64,000 nt of DNA from Bacteroidota bacterium (GTDB lineage Bacteria > Bacteroidota > Bacteroidia > Cytophagales > Cyclobacteriaceae): the NCBI GenBank assembly GCA_027592755.1, contig JAQCLE010000006.1, positions 1-64,000 of the forward strand. The letters are read 5' to 3'. Shown piece by piece: positions 9,107-18,254 of the stretch; positions within the stretch are counted from its first letter, which is position 1, and each line of letters begins with the position of its first letter. The position numbers were made by a program, and so were the translations under genes. The notes beneath the pieces were generated by a model. That model worked only from the letters and a program-made list of their open reading frames with translations, did no database searches and was not told the origin of the DNA.

Positions 9107-9793
9107 ATGGAAAAACAAGACACAATTAGTCTTTGGGCTATCTTATTGGTGTTATTTACATCATGTGGAAGTCCAAATGATAAAAAACAGAATGACTCAA
9201 ATTTTGAATTAGTCAAAGAAGCACCCTCAAGTGACACATTAATAAGTGAAGATTCAAAAAATGCAGTTTTTTATGCAACACTTGAGGTAGATGATTTTGA
9301 TACATGGCTAAAAAATTTCAACGCAATTGAGAAGGTTATGCTCTCTAAAATTTTTAGCGAAGTGAAGGCCCATCAAAGCATGGATGAGGAGAACCAGATC
9401 ATACTTATTGGTCGCTCAGAAAATCATGATGCTTCAAGAGATTATTTCCGAAACTCCGCATACCAGGTTAATTTTTTGGATTTGAAATGGGGTAGTGAGA
9501 ATACTCCGAATACAGATCAGGCCATATTTGTGAAACATGGAGTGGGGGACTATATTTCATGGCTCGACAAATTCAAAAGTAAGGAAGAAACAAGAAGGCA
9601 GAATGGTCTCTACACCATAGGCGTTGCAAGAGATTCTGATGACCCCACAAAGATTACGATTTATTTTGCTGTCGATGATATAGAAAAGGCACAAGCTTAT
9701 ATCAATCCGGAATTGATAAGGGCAATGGAGGCTTCAGGTGTTGATGGGAAGCCAGAGGGGATTCCGGTAAAAGTGCTTAAAACTCTTGGGTAG
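9107..9793 (+). CDS. Putative lipoprotein with two tandem alpha+beta repeats
   Basis: A 228-residue protein starting at the ATG at 9107. The longer frame from 9029 overlaps the previous gene and places extra residues before the signal peptide. A hydrophobic segment ending LFTSCGS suggests a lipoprotein signal. The mature part has two similar units: VFYATLEVDDFDTWLKNF...ILIGRSE and IFVKHGVGDYISWLDKF...IYFAVDD. Both read beta-strand, D-[FY]-x-x-W-L-x-x-F helix, then strands, as in dimeric alpha+beta barrel (ABM-like) domains. Function is unknown. The 3' end overlaps the convergent sulfurtransferase gene by 17 bp. Confidence 0.65.
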   Translation: MEKQDTISLWAILLVLFTSCGSPNDKKQNDSNFELVKEAPSSDTLISEDSKNAVFYATLEVDDFDTWLKNFNAIEKVMLSKIFSEVKAHQSMDEENQIILIGRSENHDASRDYFRNSAYQVNFLDLKWGSENTPNTDQAIFVKHGVGDYISWLDKFKSKEETRRQNGLYTIGVARDSDDPTKITIYFAVDDIEKAQAYINPELIRAMEASGVDGKPEGIPVKVLKTLG

Positions 9794-10631
9794 CCATTGG
9801 TTTATCATTCCTTGACCATTCACTCCAGGAGCCTACATAAAGTTTTGGAATTTCCAAGCCTCCATGTGCTATAGCTAAGAGTGTGTGGCAGGCTGTTACT
9901 CCTGATCCACAATGAACAATGACATTTTCGGGCGCCACATTTTCAAAAACAGCAAGATATTTGATTTTTAACTCCTGAGGTGACAGGAATAGCCCCTGGT
10001 CGTTTAAATTGGTTTGAAAAGGGACATTAACTGCACCCGGGATATGCCCTGCTACTAAATCAATAGGTTCTGTCAGGCCGTTGTAACGGTCGCTTTCACG
10101 AACGTCAATAACAATATGATTTTCATCCTGTGATACTTTTTCAACCTCATCGATACTTGAAAGTGGCAGTATCCACTGTCTGACCTTATAGGGTATTGTC
10201 CTTCTGGCAGATTCTGGTTTTGAACTGACTGGCAAACCCTGTTTTTCCGCCTCCTGCCAACCGCCATCAAGCACCTGGACCTTATCATGTCCGATGGCTT
10301 TAAGCATCCACCAGAAACGAGCTGCAGCGTTGGCCCCATATTTATCGTCATATACAACAACGTGGCTTTCTTCCGTGATACCAAGATTCGTCAACGTCTT
10401 AGAAAAATGTTCCATGGTCGGTAATGGATGTCTTCCCCCCATGGATGCATCTTCCTTAATGTTTGACAATTGGGTGTTTAGGTCGACGAACAAAGCGCCG
10501 TCGAGGTGCTTTGCTTCATAGTTAGCTCTTGCTTCCTTTCCGGTGCTTACGTCAACGATAACCAGATTTTCAGAATTGTATAATTCCTGAAGCTCGTTTG
10601 CTTGTATGATGGGTGGGACGTCTTTGGTCAT
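9777..10631 (-). CDS. sseA: 3-mercaptopyruvate/thiosulfate sulfurtransferase
   Basis: A 284-residue protein of two rhodanese domains in tandem. The C-terminal domain carries the active-site Cys241 in HCGSGVTAC. The CGSGVT loop is characteristic of 3-mercaptopyruvate sulfurtransferase, whereas classical rhodaneses have CRKGVT. The N-terminal domain is inactive, as usual. No signal peptide is visible, so it is probably cytoplasmic. The 3' end runs 17 bp into the convergent lipoprotein gene. Confidence 0.88.
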   Translation of the reverse strand: MTKDVPPIIQANELQELYNSENLVIVDVSTGKEARANYEAKHLDGALFVDLNTQLSNIKEDASMGGRHPLPTMEHFSKTLTNLGITEESHVVVYDDKYGANAAARFWWMLKAIGHDKVQVLDGGWQEAEKQGLPVSSKPESARRTIPYKVRQWILPLSSIDEVEKVSQDENHIVIDVRESDRYNGLTEPIDLVAGHIPGAVNVPFQTNLNDQGLFLSPQELKIKYLAVFENVAPENVIVHCGSGVTACHTLLAIAHGGLEIPKLYVGSWSEWSRNDKPMATQEF

Positions 10632-10661
10632 TGACTGAAGTTAAAGGCCTTATTTGCAACA

Positions 10662-12731
10662 TCAACTTATCTCCGCCCCATCATCCGCCTTATCACTAGG
10701 CTGTAATAATTTCAAAGCCCCATCACTATTTTCGGCCATTAGAATCATGCCTTGTGACTCAAACCCCATGATATTTCTGGGTGCCAGGTTCACCAATACG
10801 GTCACTTGTTTGCCAATCATTTCTTCAGGTGTATAATGTTTGGCAATACCACTTAGAATCGTTCTTTGATCGATTCCGGTATCTACCTTGAATTTAAGGA
10901 GCTTGTTTGATTTAGGAACGGCTTCAGCCTCCAGAATTGTACCAATCCGCATGTCCATCTTCATAAAATCATCAAAAGCTATGACTTCTTTTTGCGGAGC
11001 TACGCTTTTTGCGGTTTCTTTACCATTTTCCATTGCGGTACTTTTTAGTTTTTGAATTTGTTTTTCAATCACCTCGTCCTCTACTTTTTCAAATAGAAGC
11101 TCAGCTTCTCCAATTTCATGACCTGCTTTTAAGAGCTCAGATGAACCGCTATCGCTCCATTTTAATTGTTTACAATTCAGGATAGCGTTTATTTTCTTTG
11201 ATGAATTTGGCAGAAAAGGTTCTCCTAAAATGGAAAGGTTGGCAACTATCTGAAGGGCAATGTTCAGAATTGTATCTACCCGTTCAGGCGCTGTTTTTAT
11301 GAATTTCCAGGGCTCAGTTTCGGCCAGATACTTATTGCCAGTTCTAGCAAGATCAATGTATAGCCCAAGCGCTTCACGGAATTTGAATTCCTCCAGAGCT
11401 GAAGAAATTTTTTCAGGGAACGAATTGAGTACGTGAATTACTTCCTTATCGATTTCATAAAGCTCACTTTTAATCGGCACCTTACCATTACAAAACTTAT
11501 GTGTGAGCACTATGGCCCTATTGACATAATTGCCGAATATGGCTACCAGCTCATTGTTCACCCTGGCCTGGTAATCTTTCCAGGTAAATTCACTGTCTTT
11601 CGTTTCGGGAAGGATGCTGCAAAGGACATACCTCAGTTCATCCTGTTTATTGGGGAATTCCTCAAGGTATTCATGCAGCCAGACTGCCCAGTTTCTACTG
11701 GTGGAAAGTTTGTCTCCCTCAAGGTTTAGGAATTCGTTCGCAGGAACATTATCGGGAAGAATATACTCACCTGTCGCATTGAGAATTGTAGGAAAAATAA
11801 TGCAATGAAAAACGATATTGTCTTTCCCAATAAAATGGATCAATCTTGAATCGTTTTCACTTTTGGGCTGTTTCTTCCAGTAAGGTTTCCAATCCTTCCC
11901 ATTTTCTATGGCCCATTGCTTTGTTGCTGAGATGTATCCGATAGGAGCATCCAACCAGACGTAAAGTTTTTTCCCTTCAGCTCCGGGCAATGGTACATCC
12001 ACACCCCAGTCAAGGTCGCGGGTCATTGCTCGGGGTTGGAGCCCGGCTTTTATCCAGGAGCTGCATTGGCCGTACACATTACTCTTCCAATCATTTTTCT
12101 TGCCTCTAATGAGCCATTCTTCAAGCCATGGCTGGTACTTGTCGAGAGGGAGATACCAATGCTTTGTAGTTCTTATCAATGGTTCTTTTCCGCTCAAGAC
12201 TGACCGGGGATTTATAAGATCTGTAGGATTCAGTGACGACCCGCACTTTTCACATTGATCGCCATAAGCACTATCAAAGGCGCAATTTGGACATGTACCG
12301 ATAATATACCTGTCTGCCAGGTACTGATCATATTCCTCATCATAAAATTGGTCACTTTCTTTTTCAACGAATTCACCTTTTTCATAGAGGATATTGAAGA
12401 ATTCTTGTGAAGTTTCATGATGAATTTGTGCCGAAGTTCGATGATATATGTCAAATGAAATCCCAAATTCCTCAAATGAATTTTTTATTTTTTTGTGGTA
12501 CTTGTCTATTATTTCTTTTGGAGTAGTGCCGTCCTTTTTTGCCCTTAGCGTTATTGCAACACCATGCTCATCGCTTCCACATACAAAAACAACATCGCGA
12601 CCCTGTGATCTCAAGTATCTCACGTAGATATCTGAAGGTATGTAAGCCCCGGCAAGGTGACCAATATGCAATGGACCATTAGCATAGGGAAGCGCTGCTG
12701 TGACTGTGTATCGTTTATAATTCTTCATCAT
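10662..12731 (-). CDS. metG: Methionyl-tRNA synthetase
   Basis: A 689-residue class I aminoacyl-tRNA synthetase charging tRNA-Met. The HIGH motif is at residues 22-25 (PLHIGHLAG). The zinc knuckle has C147, C150, C160 and C163. The KMSKS-equivalent is KLSTS at 341-345, a variant that occurs in this family. After the anticodon-binding helices a C-terminal EMAP/Trbp111 tRNA-binding domain starts near residue 585 ([14 protein letters not shown]). Length and layout are normal for Bacteroidota MetG. Confidence 0.97.
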   Translation of the reverse strand: MMKNYKRYTVTAALPYANGPLHIGHLAGAYIPSDIYVRYLRSQGRDVVFVCGSDEHGVAITLRAKKDGTTPKEIIDKYHKKIKNSFEEFGISFDIYHRTSAQIHHETSQEFFNILYEKGEFVEKESDQFYDEEYDQYLADRYIIGTCPNCAFDSAYGDQCEKCGSSLNPTDLINPRSVLSGKEPLIRTTKHWYLPLDKYQPWLEEWLIRGKKNDWKSNVYGQCSSWIKAGLQPRAMTRDLDWGVDVPLPGAEGKKLYVWLDAPIGYISATKQWAIENGKDWKPYWKKQPKSENDSRLIHFIGKDNIVFHCIIFPTILNATGEYILPDNVPANEFLNLEGDKLSTSRNWAVWLHEYLEEFPNKQDELRYVLCSILPETKDSEFTWKDYQARVNNELVAIFGNYVNRAIVLTHKFCNGKVPIKSELYEIDKEVIHVLNSFPEKISSALEEFKFREALGLYIDLARTGNKYLAETEPWKFIKTAPERVDTILNIALQIVANLSILGEPFLPNSSKKINAILNCKQLKWSDSGSSELLKAGHEIGEAELLFEKVEDEVIEKQIQKLKSTAMENGKETAKSVAPQKEVIAFDDFMKMDMRIGTILEAEAVPKSNKLLKFKVDTGIDQRTILSGIAKHYTPEEMIGKQVTVLVNLAPRNIMGFESQGMILMAENSDGALKLLQPSDKADDGAEIS

Positions 12732-12745
12732 TGATTTTAGGGTGG

Positions 12746-12753
12746 CAAAGATA
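12746..12753 (-). promoter_or_regulatory. TAnnTTTG promoter -7 box for metG
   Basis: TATCTTTG on the reverse strand, 14 bp before the metG ATG. The predicted leader is about 11 nt. Confidence 0.45.
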
Positions 12754-12900
12754 AGTAATAAATGAAGGTATGGGAGTAGGTGGTTCTCGCGTTTAGAAAA
12801 ACCAGGACGTTAAAATATTTTATTTTGAGAATCTTAAAGGAGTCTTTAGTGGTTCTCATCTTTATTCATCCAACCAAAGTCCTCTTAATTTCATTATATC

Positions 12901-12908
12901 TACTTTTG
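12901..12908 (+). promoter_or_regulatory. TAnnTTTG promoter -7 box for the LptF/LptG-type gene
   Basis: TACTTTTG, 19 bp before the ATG at 12928. The predicted leader is about 16 nt. Confidence 0.45.
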
Positions 12909-12927
12909 AAGCGGTTTTTATAATTGA

Positions 12928-14001
12928 ATGAAACTCATTGATCGGTACATACTCAAAAAATTCCTGACCACATTTTTTTTCTGTGTTCTGCTGCTGACTC
13001 TTGTCATTGTTATCATTGATTTCACTGAAAAGATTGATAAGTTCAATAATGCCGGAGTTTCCAATGACGAGATATTAACGTACTATGCCAGTTTTATTCC
13101 ATTCCTTGCTGGCCTTCTTACTCCAATAACCACATTCATTGCTGTCGTTTTTATAACAGCAAAGATGGCCGCCCAGACCGAGATAATTGCAATATTATCA
13201 AGTGGTGTTAGCTTTAGACGGCTTATTGTGCCTTATTTGATGGGAGCTTTAATAATCGGTGGAATGAGCTTTTACCTTAACGGGTGGGTGATTCCGAATG
13301 CCAACAAATACAGAATTAATTTTGAGGTCACTTACCTTGATAAACCATTTTATTTCAACGATACGGACATCCACTTCAAAGTTGGAGATGATTTATACGC
13401 CTATATTTTTAGGTATAATAACAGAATAGATCGTGGCTATAAGTTCACTTTGGAGAAGTTTGAAGGTAGTAAATTGAAAAAGAAACTTACTGCCAATACA
13501 ATTTCATGGGATACTGTTACCAACAAATGGAAGCTGCAAAGCTGGCAATCAAGAATTTTTGAGGGCTTTAATGAAATAATAGAGGAAGGCTCTGCGATGG
13601 ATACTACCCTTAATATCCTACCATTGGATTTTGATAATAACTCTGGGTTAGAATCGGCACTGACTATTGATGAACTAAATAACCATATAGCCTTATTACA
13701 ATCTCGTGGTGCCGATGATGTTGGGTTATATCAGATAGAAAAATACATTAGGTACATGATACCCTTTACAACATTGATACTAACATTTATTGGACTAGTT
13801 GTATCTGCTCGAAAATCGAGGGGTGGAACCGGATTCCAAATAGCCCTGGGATTTTTGGTTGCCTTTCTTTTTATCATTCTTTTCATCTTCAGTAAGGCTT
13901 TGGCAGAAAAGAGTACCGGTGACCCAATTTATGCCATCTGGTCGCCGAATATATTGTTCACTTTCGTGGGTATTTTATTATATAAATCTATTCCTCGATG
14001 A
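12928..14001 (+). CDS. LptF/LptG family permease (YjgP/YjgQ)
   Basis: A 357-residue inner-membrane protein with N-terminal transmembrane segments (about 12-32, 55-80, 100-120), a periplasmic beta-jellyroll-like middle, and three C-terminal transmembrane segments (about 275-355). The opening MKLIDRYILKKFLTTFF is the typical start of YjgP/YjgQ proteins. LptF and LptG form the membrane part of the LPS export ABC transporter with LptB. Sequence alone does not let me decide LptF versus LptG. It overlaps the EamA gene by 4 bp (ATGA), implying coupling. Confidence 0.88.
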   Translation: MKLIDRYILKKFLTTFFFCVLLLTLVIVIIDFTEKIDKFNNAGVSNDEILTYYASFIPFLAGLLTPITTFIAVVFITAKMAAQTEIIAILSSGVSFRRLIVPYLMGALIIGGMSFYLNGWVIPNANKYRINFEVTYLDKPFYFNDTDIHFKVGDDLYAYIFRYNNRIDRGYKFTLEKFEGSKLKKKLTANTISWDTVTNKWKLQSWQSRIFEGFNEIIEEGSAMDTTLNILPLDFDNNSGLESALTIDELNNHIALLQSRGADDVGLYQIEKYIRYMIPFTTLILTFIGLVVSARKSRGGTGFQIALGFLVAFLFIILFIFSKALAEKSTGDPIYAIWSPNILFTFVGILLYKSIPR

Positions 14002-14897
14002 AGGCAGAGACCAAGGATCATCTGGAATTACATTTCCTGGTGATCATCTGGAGCTTTACGGGCATATTGGGCTTAGTGATTAAAGTTTCACCTCAGGAAG
14101 TGGTGTTCTATCGCACTTTAATATCAGTGGCTCTTTTATCGATCATTCTTTTAGTGATCAGGCAGAAATTAGCGATTAGTGGAGCGCACTTGATTAGATT
14201 GTTAGCAGGTGGTTTTTTGTTTGCGGGGCATTGGATCCTTTTTTTTGCTTCAGCAAGAGTTTCCAACATTTCTATTTGCCTTGTTGGTATGGCAACAATG
14301 GCCTTGTGGGCCAGTATCATTGAACCGTTAGTGGAAGGAAGAAAGGTAAGCACACTTAACGTGTTTTTATCAATGATTGCAATGGTTGGTATTTCAATAA
14401 TTTATCATTTCGAATTTGACTCTGCAATGGGATTAATGTTGGCATTGCTATCTGCATTGATGGGAGCTATTGGGATGATATTGAATAAGAATCTTGTCAA
14501 GTCCATGAATCCGTTCAAAATAATGTTTTATGAAATGGGGAGTGCATCCGGCTTGTCCCTGATATTCATCGTAATCTTTTCAAAATCCATGACAGGGAGT
14601 GTTCAAATACAGTTTCCTGATGAATTCGATGTGTTGTATTTATTTATTTTGGCAGGATTATGTACAGTTTATGCATATTCAATGTCTATAAAACTTATGA
14701 AGAGGATGACCGCTTTTACCGTTTCATTTGCAGTAAATCTTGAACCTGTATATGGCATACTCTTGGCGCTGTTGATTTTTGGAGAGAAAGAGTATATGGA
14801 TATTGGGTTCTATTTTGGTGCAGTCTTGATACTTATGTCAGTATTCAGCTACCCTTATTTGTCAAAAATGAAGCGAGTAAGTTTTTTTAAAAACTAA
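13998..14897 (+). CDS. EamA/DMT-family transporter
   Basis: A 299-residue protein with about ten transmembrane segments in two EamA repeats. The second repeat ends with the usual LEPVYGILLALLIFGE motif near residue 250. This family exports or imports amino acids, nucleotide sugars or other metabolites; the substrate is not readable. The start overlaps the upstream permease stop by 4 bp. Confidence 0.85.
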   Translation: MKAETKDHLELHFLVIIWSFTGILGLVIKVSPQEVVFYRTLISVALLSIILLVIRQKLAISGAHLIRLLAGGFLFAGHWILFFASARVSNISICLVGMATMALWASIIEPLVEGRKVSTLNVFLSMIAMVGISIIYHFEFDSAMGLMLALLSALMGAIGMILNKNLVKSMNPFKIMFYEMGSASGLSLIFIVIFSKSMTGSVQIQFPDEFDVLYLFILAGLCTVYAYSMSIKLMKRMTAFTVSFAVNLEPVYGILLALLIFGEKEYMDIGFYFGAVLILMSVFSYPYLSKMKRVSFFKN

Positions 14898-14939
14898 TTG
14901 ATGTTGAGTTTGTTCATCGAAAATTGAAATTTATAGCTT

Positions 14940-15638
14940 ATGTGCAGCAGATATGCCCTTACATCACCTTCAGAGAACCTTCATAAGCGATTTAAATTAG
15001 ATGTAACCGAAGCTTACAAACCTACCTACAATGCAGCTCCAACCAATCTATTGCCTGTAATCACGAATCAAAACCCAAAAGGATTTTCTTTTTTTTATTG
15101 GGGAGCTACTCCAAAAATGGCCAATGATAAAACCATTTCAGCAAAACTTTACAATGCCCGTTCAGATGAATTGACTGGAAAAGCTTCTTATAGAATTGCG
15201 CTTGAGTCAAGAAGATGTCTTGTTCCAGCCAATGGTTATTATGATTGGAAAAGAATCGGTAAAAAAGGAAGAATACCATACTGGATTTACCCCGAAACCC
15301 GTGACGAATTCAGTTTTGCCGGAATTTGGGAGGAATATGATGACGATGATGGAAGAACTGAACATGTTTTCAGAATTATTACGGTTCCTACGAATGGAAT
15401 CGTTGATTCGAATTCAGATCAGATGCCTGCCATCCTTAATAGTGAGGATGAAATTTTTTGGCTTAATAGCAATACACAAAAAAATGAATTGATGAGTTTT
15501 TTGAAAAGCTATCCATTGGGTAAAATGAGATCCCATTCAGTTTCAACAAGACTGAATAATACCTCGGTAAACGAGCCGAGCCTTATCGAGCATCTTCCGC
15601 CGACGGACCAGTTTGGGAACTACACTTTGTTCAGCTGA
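14940..15638 (+). CDS. SRAP-domain protein (YedK/HMCES-like, abasic-site crosslinker)
   Basis: A 232-residue SOS response-associated peptidase (SRAP) protein. Family proteins form a thiazolidine crosslink to abasic sites in single-stranded DNA through Cys2 after Met removal; Cys2 is present (MCSRYAL). The conserved YNAAPT, NARSDEL and CLVPANGYYDWK motifs are visible, with EHVFRIITVPTN later. Length is normal. No SOS box was identified upstream. Confidence 0.93.
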   Translation: MCSRYALTSPSENLHKRFKLDVTEAYKPTYNAAPTNLLPVITNQNPKGFSFFYWGATPKMANDKTISAKLYNARSDELTGKASYRIALESRRCLVPANGYYDWKRIGKKGRIPYWIYPETRDEFSFAGIWEEYDDDDGRTEHVFRIITVPTNGIVDSNSDQMPAILNSEDEIFWLNSNTQKNELMSFLKSYPLGKMRSHSVSTRLNNTSVNEPSLIEHLPPTDQFGNYTLFS

Positions 15639-15645
15639 ACTGCCT

Positions 15646-16161
15646 TCAATCGAACAACGATTTCAATTCGGTAGCATCTTCAGCTTTCATTCGTTTTGAT
15701 AGAATCAATCGCAATTGCCTCCTACGGAGTGCTCCTTCGTAGAGCTCTTTTTCTTTCTCATTTTCAGGGATTACCTCACAGACATCAATAGGCTTACCAA
15801 AACTGTCTACAGCGACGAAAGTATAAAAAGCGGTATTGCTGTCAATCCTTTCTCCTTTCGGGATGTTCTCTGCCATTACCTCAATAAAAACCTCCATAGA
15901 AGAATTAAAGGCCCTTGTTACTTGCGCAGTGAGGGTAACTACACTACCAAGGGTAATAGGCTTTGAAAAAGACACATTGTCGACGGAAGCGGTGACAACT
16001 ATCTGGTTTGAATGTTTTTGGGCTGCTATGGCTGAGACAATATCCATCCAGTGCATCAGTCGGCCTCCCATTAAATTATTAAGCGGGTTGGTGTCATTGG
16101 GCAACACCAGTTCTGTCATTGTAACATGACTTTCTTTTGCGGGTTTTTGTTTGGAGGTCAT
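15646..16161 (-). CDS. Acyl-CoA thioesterase, YciA/BFIT-like hotdog
   Basis: A 171-residue single-hotdog acyl-CoA thioesterase. Motifs include MTELVLPNDTNPLNNLMGG and MHWMDIVSAIAAQKHS, the latter containing the conserved Asp, followed by VTASVDNVSFSKPI. I start it at the ATG at 16161 because the open frame upstream to 16323 runs into the pcm gene and does not resemble the family, and a promoter-like box precedes 16161. The very charged C-terminal tail (ENEKEKELYEGALRRRQLR) is typical of this group. Confidence 0.88.
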   Translation of the reverse strand: MTSKQKPAKESHVTMTELVLPNDTNPLNNLMGGRLMHWMDIVSAIAAQKHSNQIVVTASVDNVSFSKPITLGSVVTLTAQVTRAFNSSMEVFIEVMAENIPKGERIDSNTAFYTFVAVDSFGKPIDVCEVIPENEKEKELYEGALRRRQLRLILSKRMKAEDATELKSLFD

Positions 16162-16183
16162 ACTGAATAATTTGTTCTCATAG

Positions 16184-16191
16184 CAAAAGTA
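16184..16191 (-). promoter_or_regulatory. TAnnTTTG promoter -7 box for the YciA-like thioesterase
   Basis: TACTTTTG on the reverse strand, 22 bp before the chosen ATG at 16161. It supports that start over the longer frame, whose start would be upstream of the box. Confidence 0.45.
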
Positions 16192-16225
16192 TGAGGTTTC
16201 AATTGGAAAGGGTTTGGAGAATAGA

Positions 16226-16882
16226 TTATTTGCTGGATTTCCAGCCAAATTCTCCAACAAGTGGAACAAAGCTGAAATTTGCGAACTCTTCTTTTGTGAA
16301 TTTGCCGTCCATTGTTTTCTCAATCCTAATCATTTTTTGAGATTTGTCATTTCCTACTGGAATTACCAATCTACCTCCTGGTTTCAATTGTTCGATCAAA
16401 CTCTTGGGAACAGTTGGTGCTCCGGCGGTGACTAAGATTGCATCATAGGGCGAAAAGGTCTTTAGACCTTTTGAACCATCTCCCATGAAAAACTGTGCAT
16501 TGTACCCCATTTTAATTAAAAAACTCTTCGCCTTTTGGAAGAGCGATTTATTGTATTCTATGGTATACACATCAGCTCCCAGTTCCATCAGGATGCAACA
16601 CTGATATCCCGATCCGGTGCCAATTTCAAGTACTTTGTCTCCTTTTTTGATTTGTAATAACATTGTTTGAAAAGCCACGGTATAAGGCTGTGAAATCGTT
16701 TGCCCTTCACCAATTGGAAAAGCTTTGTCCTGATAGGCATGGCCCAGGAATTCAGGAGAAAAGAAAAAATGTCGCGGGACGCGACCTAAAGCTTCCAAAA
16801 CGATAGCATCATCTATGCCTTTCCCTTTCAGTTTATTGACCAATGATCGTCGCAAGCCACGATGTTTGTAACTATCTATCAT
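16226..16882 (-). CDS. pcm: Protein-L-isoaspartate O-methyltransferase
   Basis: A 218-residue SAM-dependent methyltransferase that repairs isoaspartyl residues. The SAM motif VLEIGTGSGYQ and the family motif GEGQTISQPYTVAFQT are visible, as is the C-terminal GGRLVIPVG. The ATG at 16882 is preferred over an adjacent in-frame TTG at 16885. A TAnnTTTG box ends 5 bp before the ATG, so the message may be leaderless. It is divergent from ribE. Confidence 0.95.
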   Translation of the reverse strand: MIDSYKHRGLRRSLVNKLKGKGIDDAIVLEALGRVPRHFFFSPEFLGHAYQDKAFPIGEGQTISQPYTVAFQTMLLQIKKGDKVLEIGTGSGYQCCILMELGADVYTIEYNKSLFQKAKSFLIKMGYNAQFFMGDGSKGLKTFSPYDAILVTAGAPTVPKSLIEQLKPGGRLVIPVGNDKSQKMIRIEKTMDGKFTKEEFANFSFVPLVGEFGWKSSK

Positions 16883-16887
16883 CAAAC

Positions 16888-16895
16888 CAAAGTTA
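16888..16895 (-). promoter_or_regulatory. TAnnTTTG promoter -7 box for pcm
   Basis: TAACTTTG on the reverse strand. Its last G is at 16888 and the ATG begins at 16882, so the expected start of transcription falls about 2 nt before the ATG. Confidence 0.4.
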
Positions 16896-16944
16896 GCGTC
16901 AATTCAAATTGGATTGTTCGGTACATCAAATTAATTTCAAACAC

Positions 16945-17532
16945 ATGTTCACCGGAATTATTGAGACTGTTGGAAGGCTTAGAAACCTGGAAAAAAGTGG
17001 CGGAAATATCAATTTTTTCGTTGAGAGCACAATCAGCAAAGAACTCAATATTGATCAGAGTGTGAGTCATAATGGCGTTTGTCTAACAGTTGTTGACTTA
17101 ATAGACGGTGGTCATGTTGTGACCGCAGTTGAGGAAACTTTGACACGAAGTAATCTTGGCATACTAAAAGCAGGAGAAGAAATTAATCTCGAAAGGTCAA
17201 TGCCAGCATCAGGCCGGTTCGATGGCCATATTGTTCAGGGGCATGTGGATGAAGTTGGAATATGTTCAGAAATTTTGGAAAAGGACGGGAGTTTTGAATT
17301 TGAATTTCAGTATGCTCTGAATTCGAAAAACATAACAGTTGAAAAAGGTTCAATTTGTATAAACGGTGTGAGCCTGACTTGTTATGATTCAGGCCCTGAT
17401 AAATTTAAGGTGACAATAATTCCTTATACTTATGGGCATACCAACTTTAAATTCTTAAAATTGGGTAACAAAGTAAATCTCGAATTTGATATCATTGGTA
17501 AATACATTCAGCGGATTCTTTCACATAATTAG
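16945..17532 (+). CDS. ribE: Riboflavin synthase alpha chain
   Basis: A 195-residue enzyme that dismutates two 6,7-dimethyl-8-ribityllumazine molecules into riboflavin. It has two lumazine-binding repeats: MFTGIIETVGRL at the N-terminus and DGHIVQGHVDEVG in the second half, with CLTVVDL and SLTC each marking a site. The start at 16945 gives the canonical MFTGIIE; an upstream in-frame ATG at 16909 would add 12 unrelated residues. No FMN riboswitch is visible upstream. Confidence 0.96.
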   Translation: MFTGIIETVGRLRNLEKSGGNINFFVESTISKELNIDQSVSHNGVCLTVVDLIDGGHVVTAVEETLTRSNLGILKAGEEINLERSMPASGRFDGHIVQGHVDEVGICSEILEKDGSFEFEFQYALNSKNITVEKGSICINGVSLTCYDSGPDKFKVTIIPYTYGHTNFKFLKLGNKVNLEFDIIGKYIQRILSHN

Positions 17533-17555
17533 TTCAGATCTAAACAGTAACTGAG

Positions 17556-18254
17556 ATGAGTATAAAGTGCATGGTAGTTGATGACGAAACGATATCAAGA
17601 AAAATATTGAGCCGGTATGTTGAGAAAACGGAGTTTTTAACACTCAGTCATGAACTCACAAATGGGATTGAAGCTTCAAATATTTTACTTAAAGAGGAGG
17701 CCGATATTGACCTTATCTTTTTGGATATAGAAATGCCTGAAATGACTGGCCTTGAATTGATTGAGTCCCTTGATCGTTCATATCAGGTGGTCTTAACAAC
17801 TTCTGCGGAGCGATATGCCGTTGATGCCTTTGAACTTAATGTTATTGACTATTTAGTAAAACCTATTGAGTATCCCAGGTTCTTAAAAGCAGCACTTAAG
17901 GCCAGGGATAATCTTGATTCACTTATTAAAACCAGCGAAGGACAATCGACCATTTTCATTAAGTCAGATTCAAAATTGGTTAAATTGGATATTGAAGAAA
18001 TCAATTTTGTTGAGGCTCTGGCGGACTATGTGATTTTCAATACTACAAAAGGGAAGTTTATTGTTCACTATACAATGAAAGGAATTGAAAAGAGACTTTC
18101 ATCAAATGATTTTGTAAGGGTTCATAGATCTTTTATTATCAATACAAAGAAGATTAATGCCCTCGAAGATATGAATGTTACTATGACGGATAAGTCAATT
18201 CCGATTGGTGCTTCGTATAAAGAAAGCCTCTATAAACGACTCAACATTTTATAA
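17556..18254 (+). CDS. LytTR-family response regulator
   Basis: A 232-residue two-domain regulator. The receiver domain (about 3-120) has acidic D9/D10, the phosphoacceptor D57 in IFLDIEMP, the TSAE switch position and the K in YLVKPIEYP. The C-terminal LytTR DNA-binding domain (about 135-230) has the EALADYVIF and FVRVHRSFIIN motifs. No histidine kinase is adjacent, so it is an orphan here. It starts 24 bp after ribE. The 3' end overlaps the convergent PAP2 gene by 25 bp. Confidence 0.92.
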   Translation: MSIKCMVVDDETISRKILSRYVEKTEFLTLSHELTNGIEASNILLKEEADIDLIFLDIEMPEMTGLELIESLDRSYQVVLTTSAERYAVDAFELNVIDYLVKPIEYPRFLKAALKARDNLDSLIKTSEGQSTIFIKSDSKLVKLDIEEINFVEALADYVIFNTTKGKFIVHYTMKGIEKRLSSNDFVRVHRSFIINTKKINALEDMNVTMTDKSIPIGASYKESLYKRLNIL

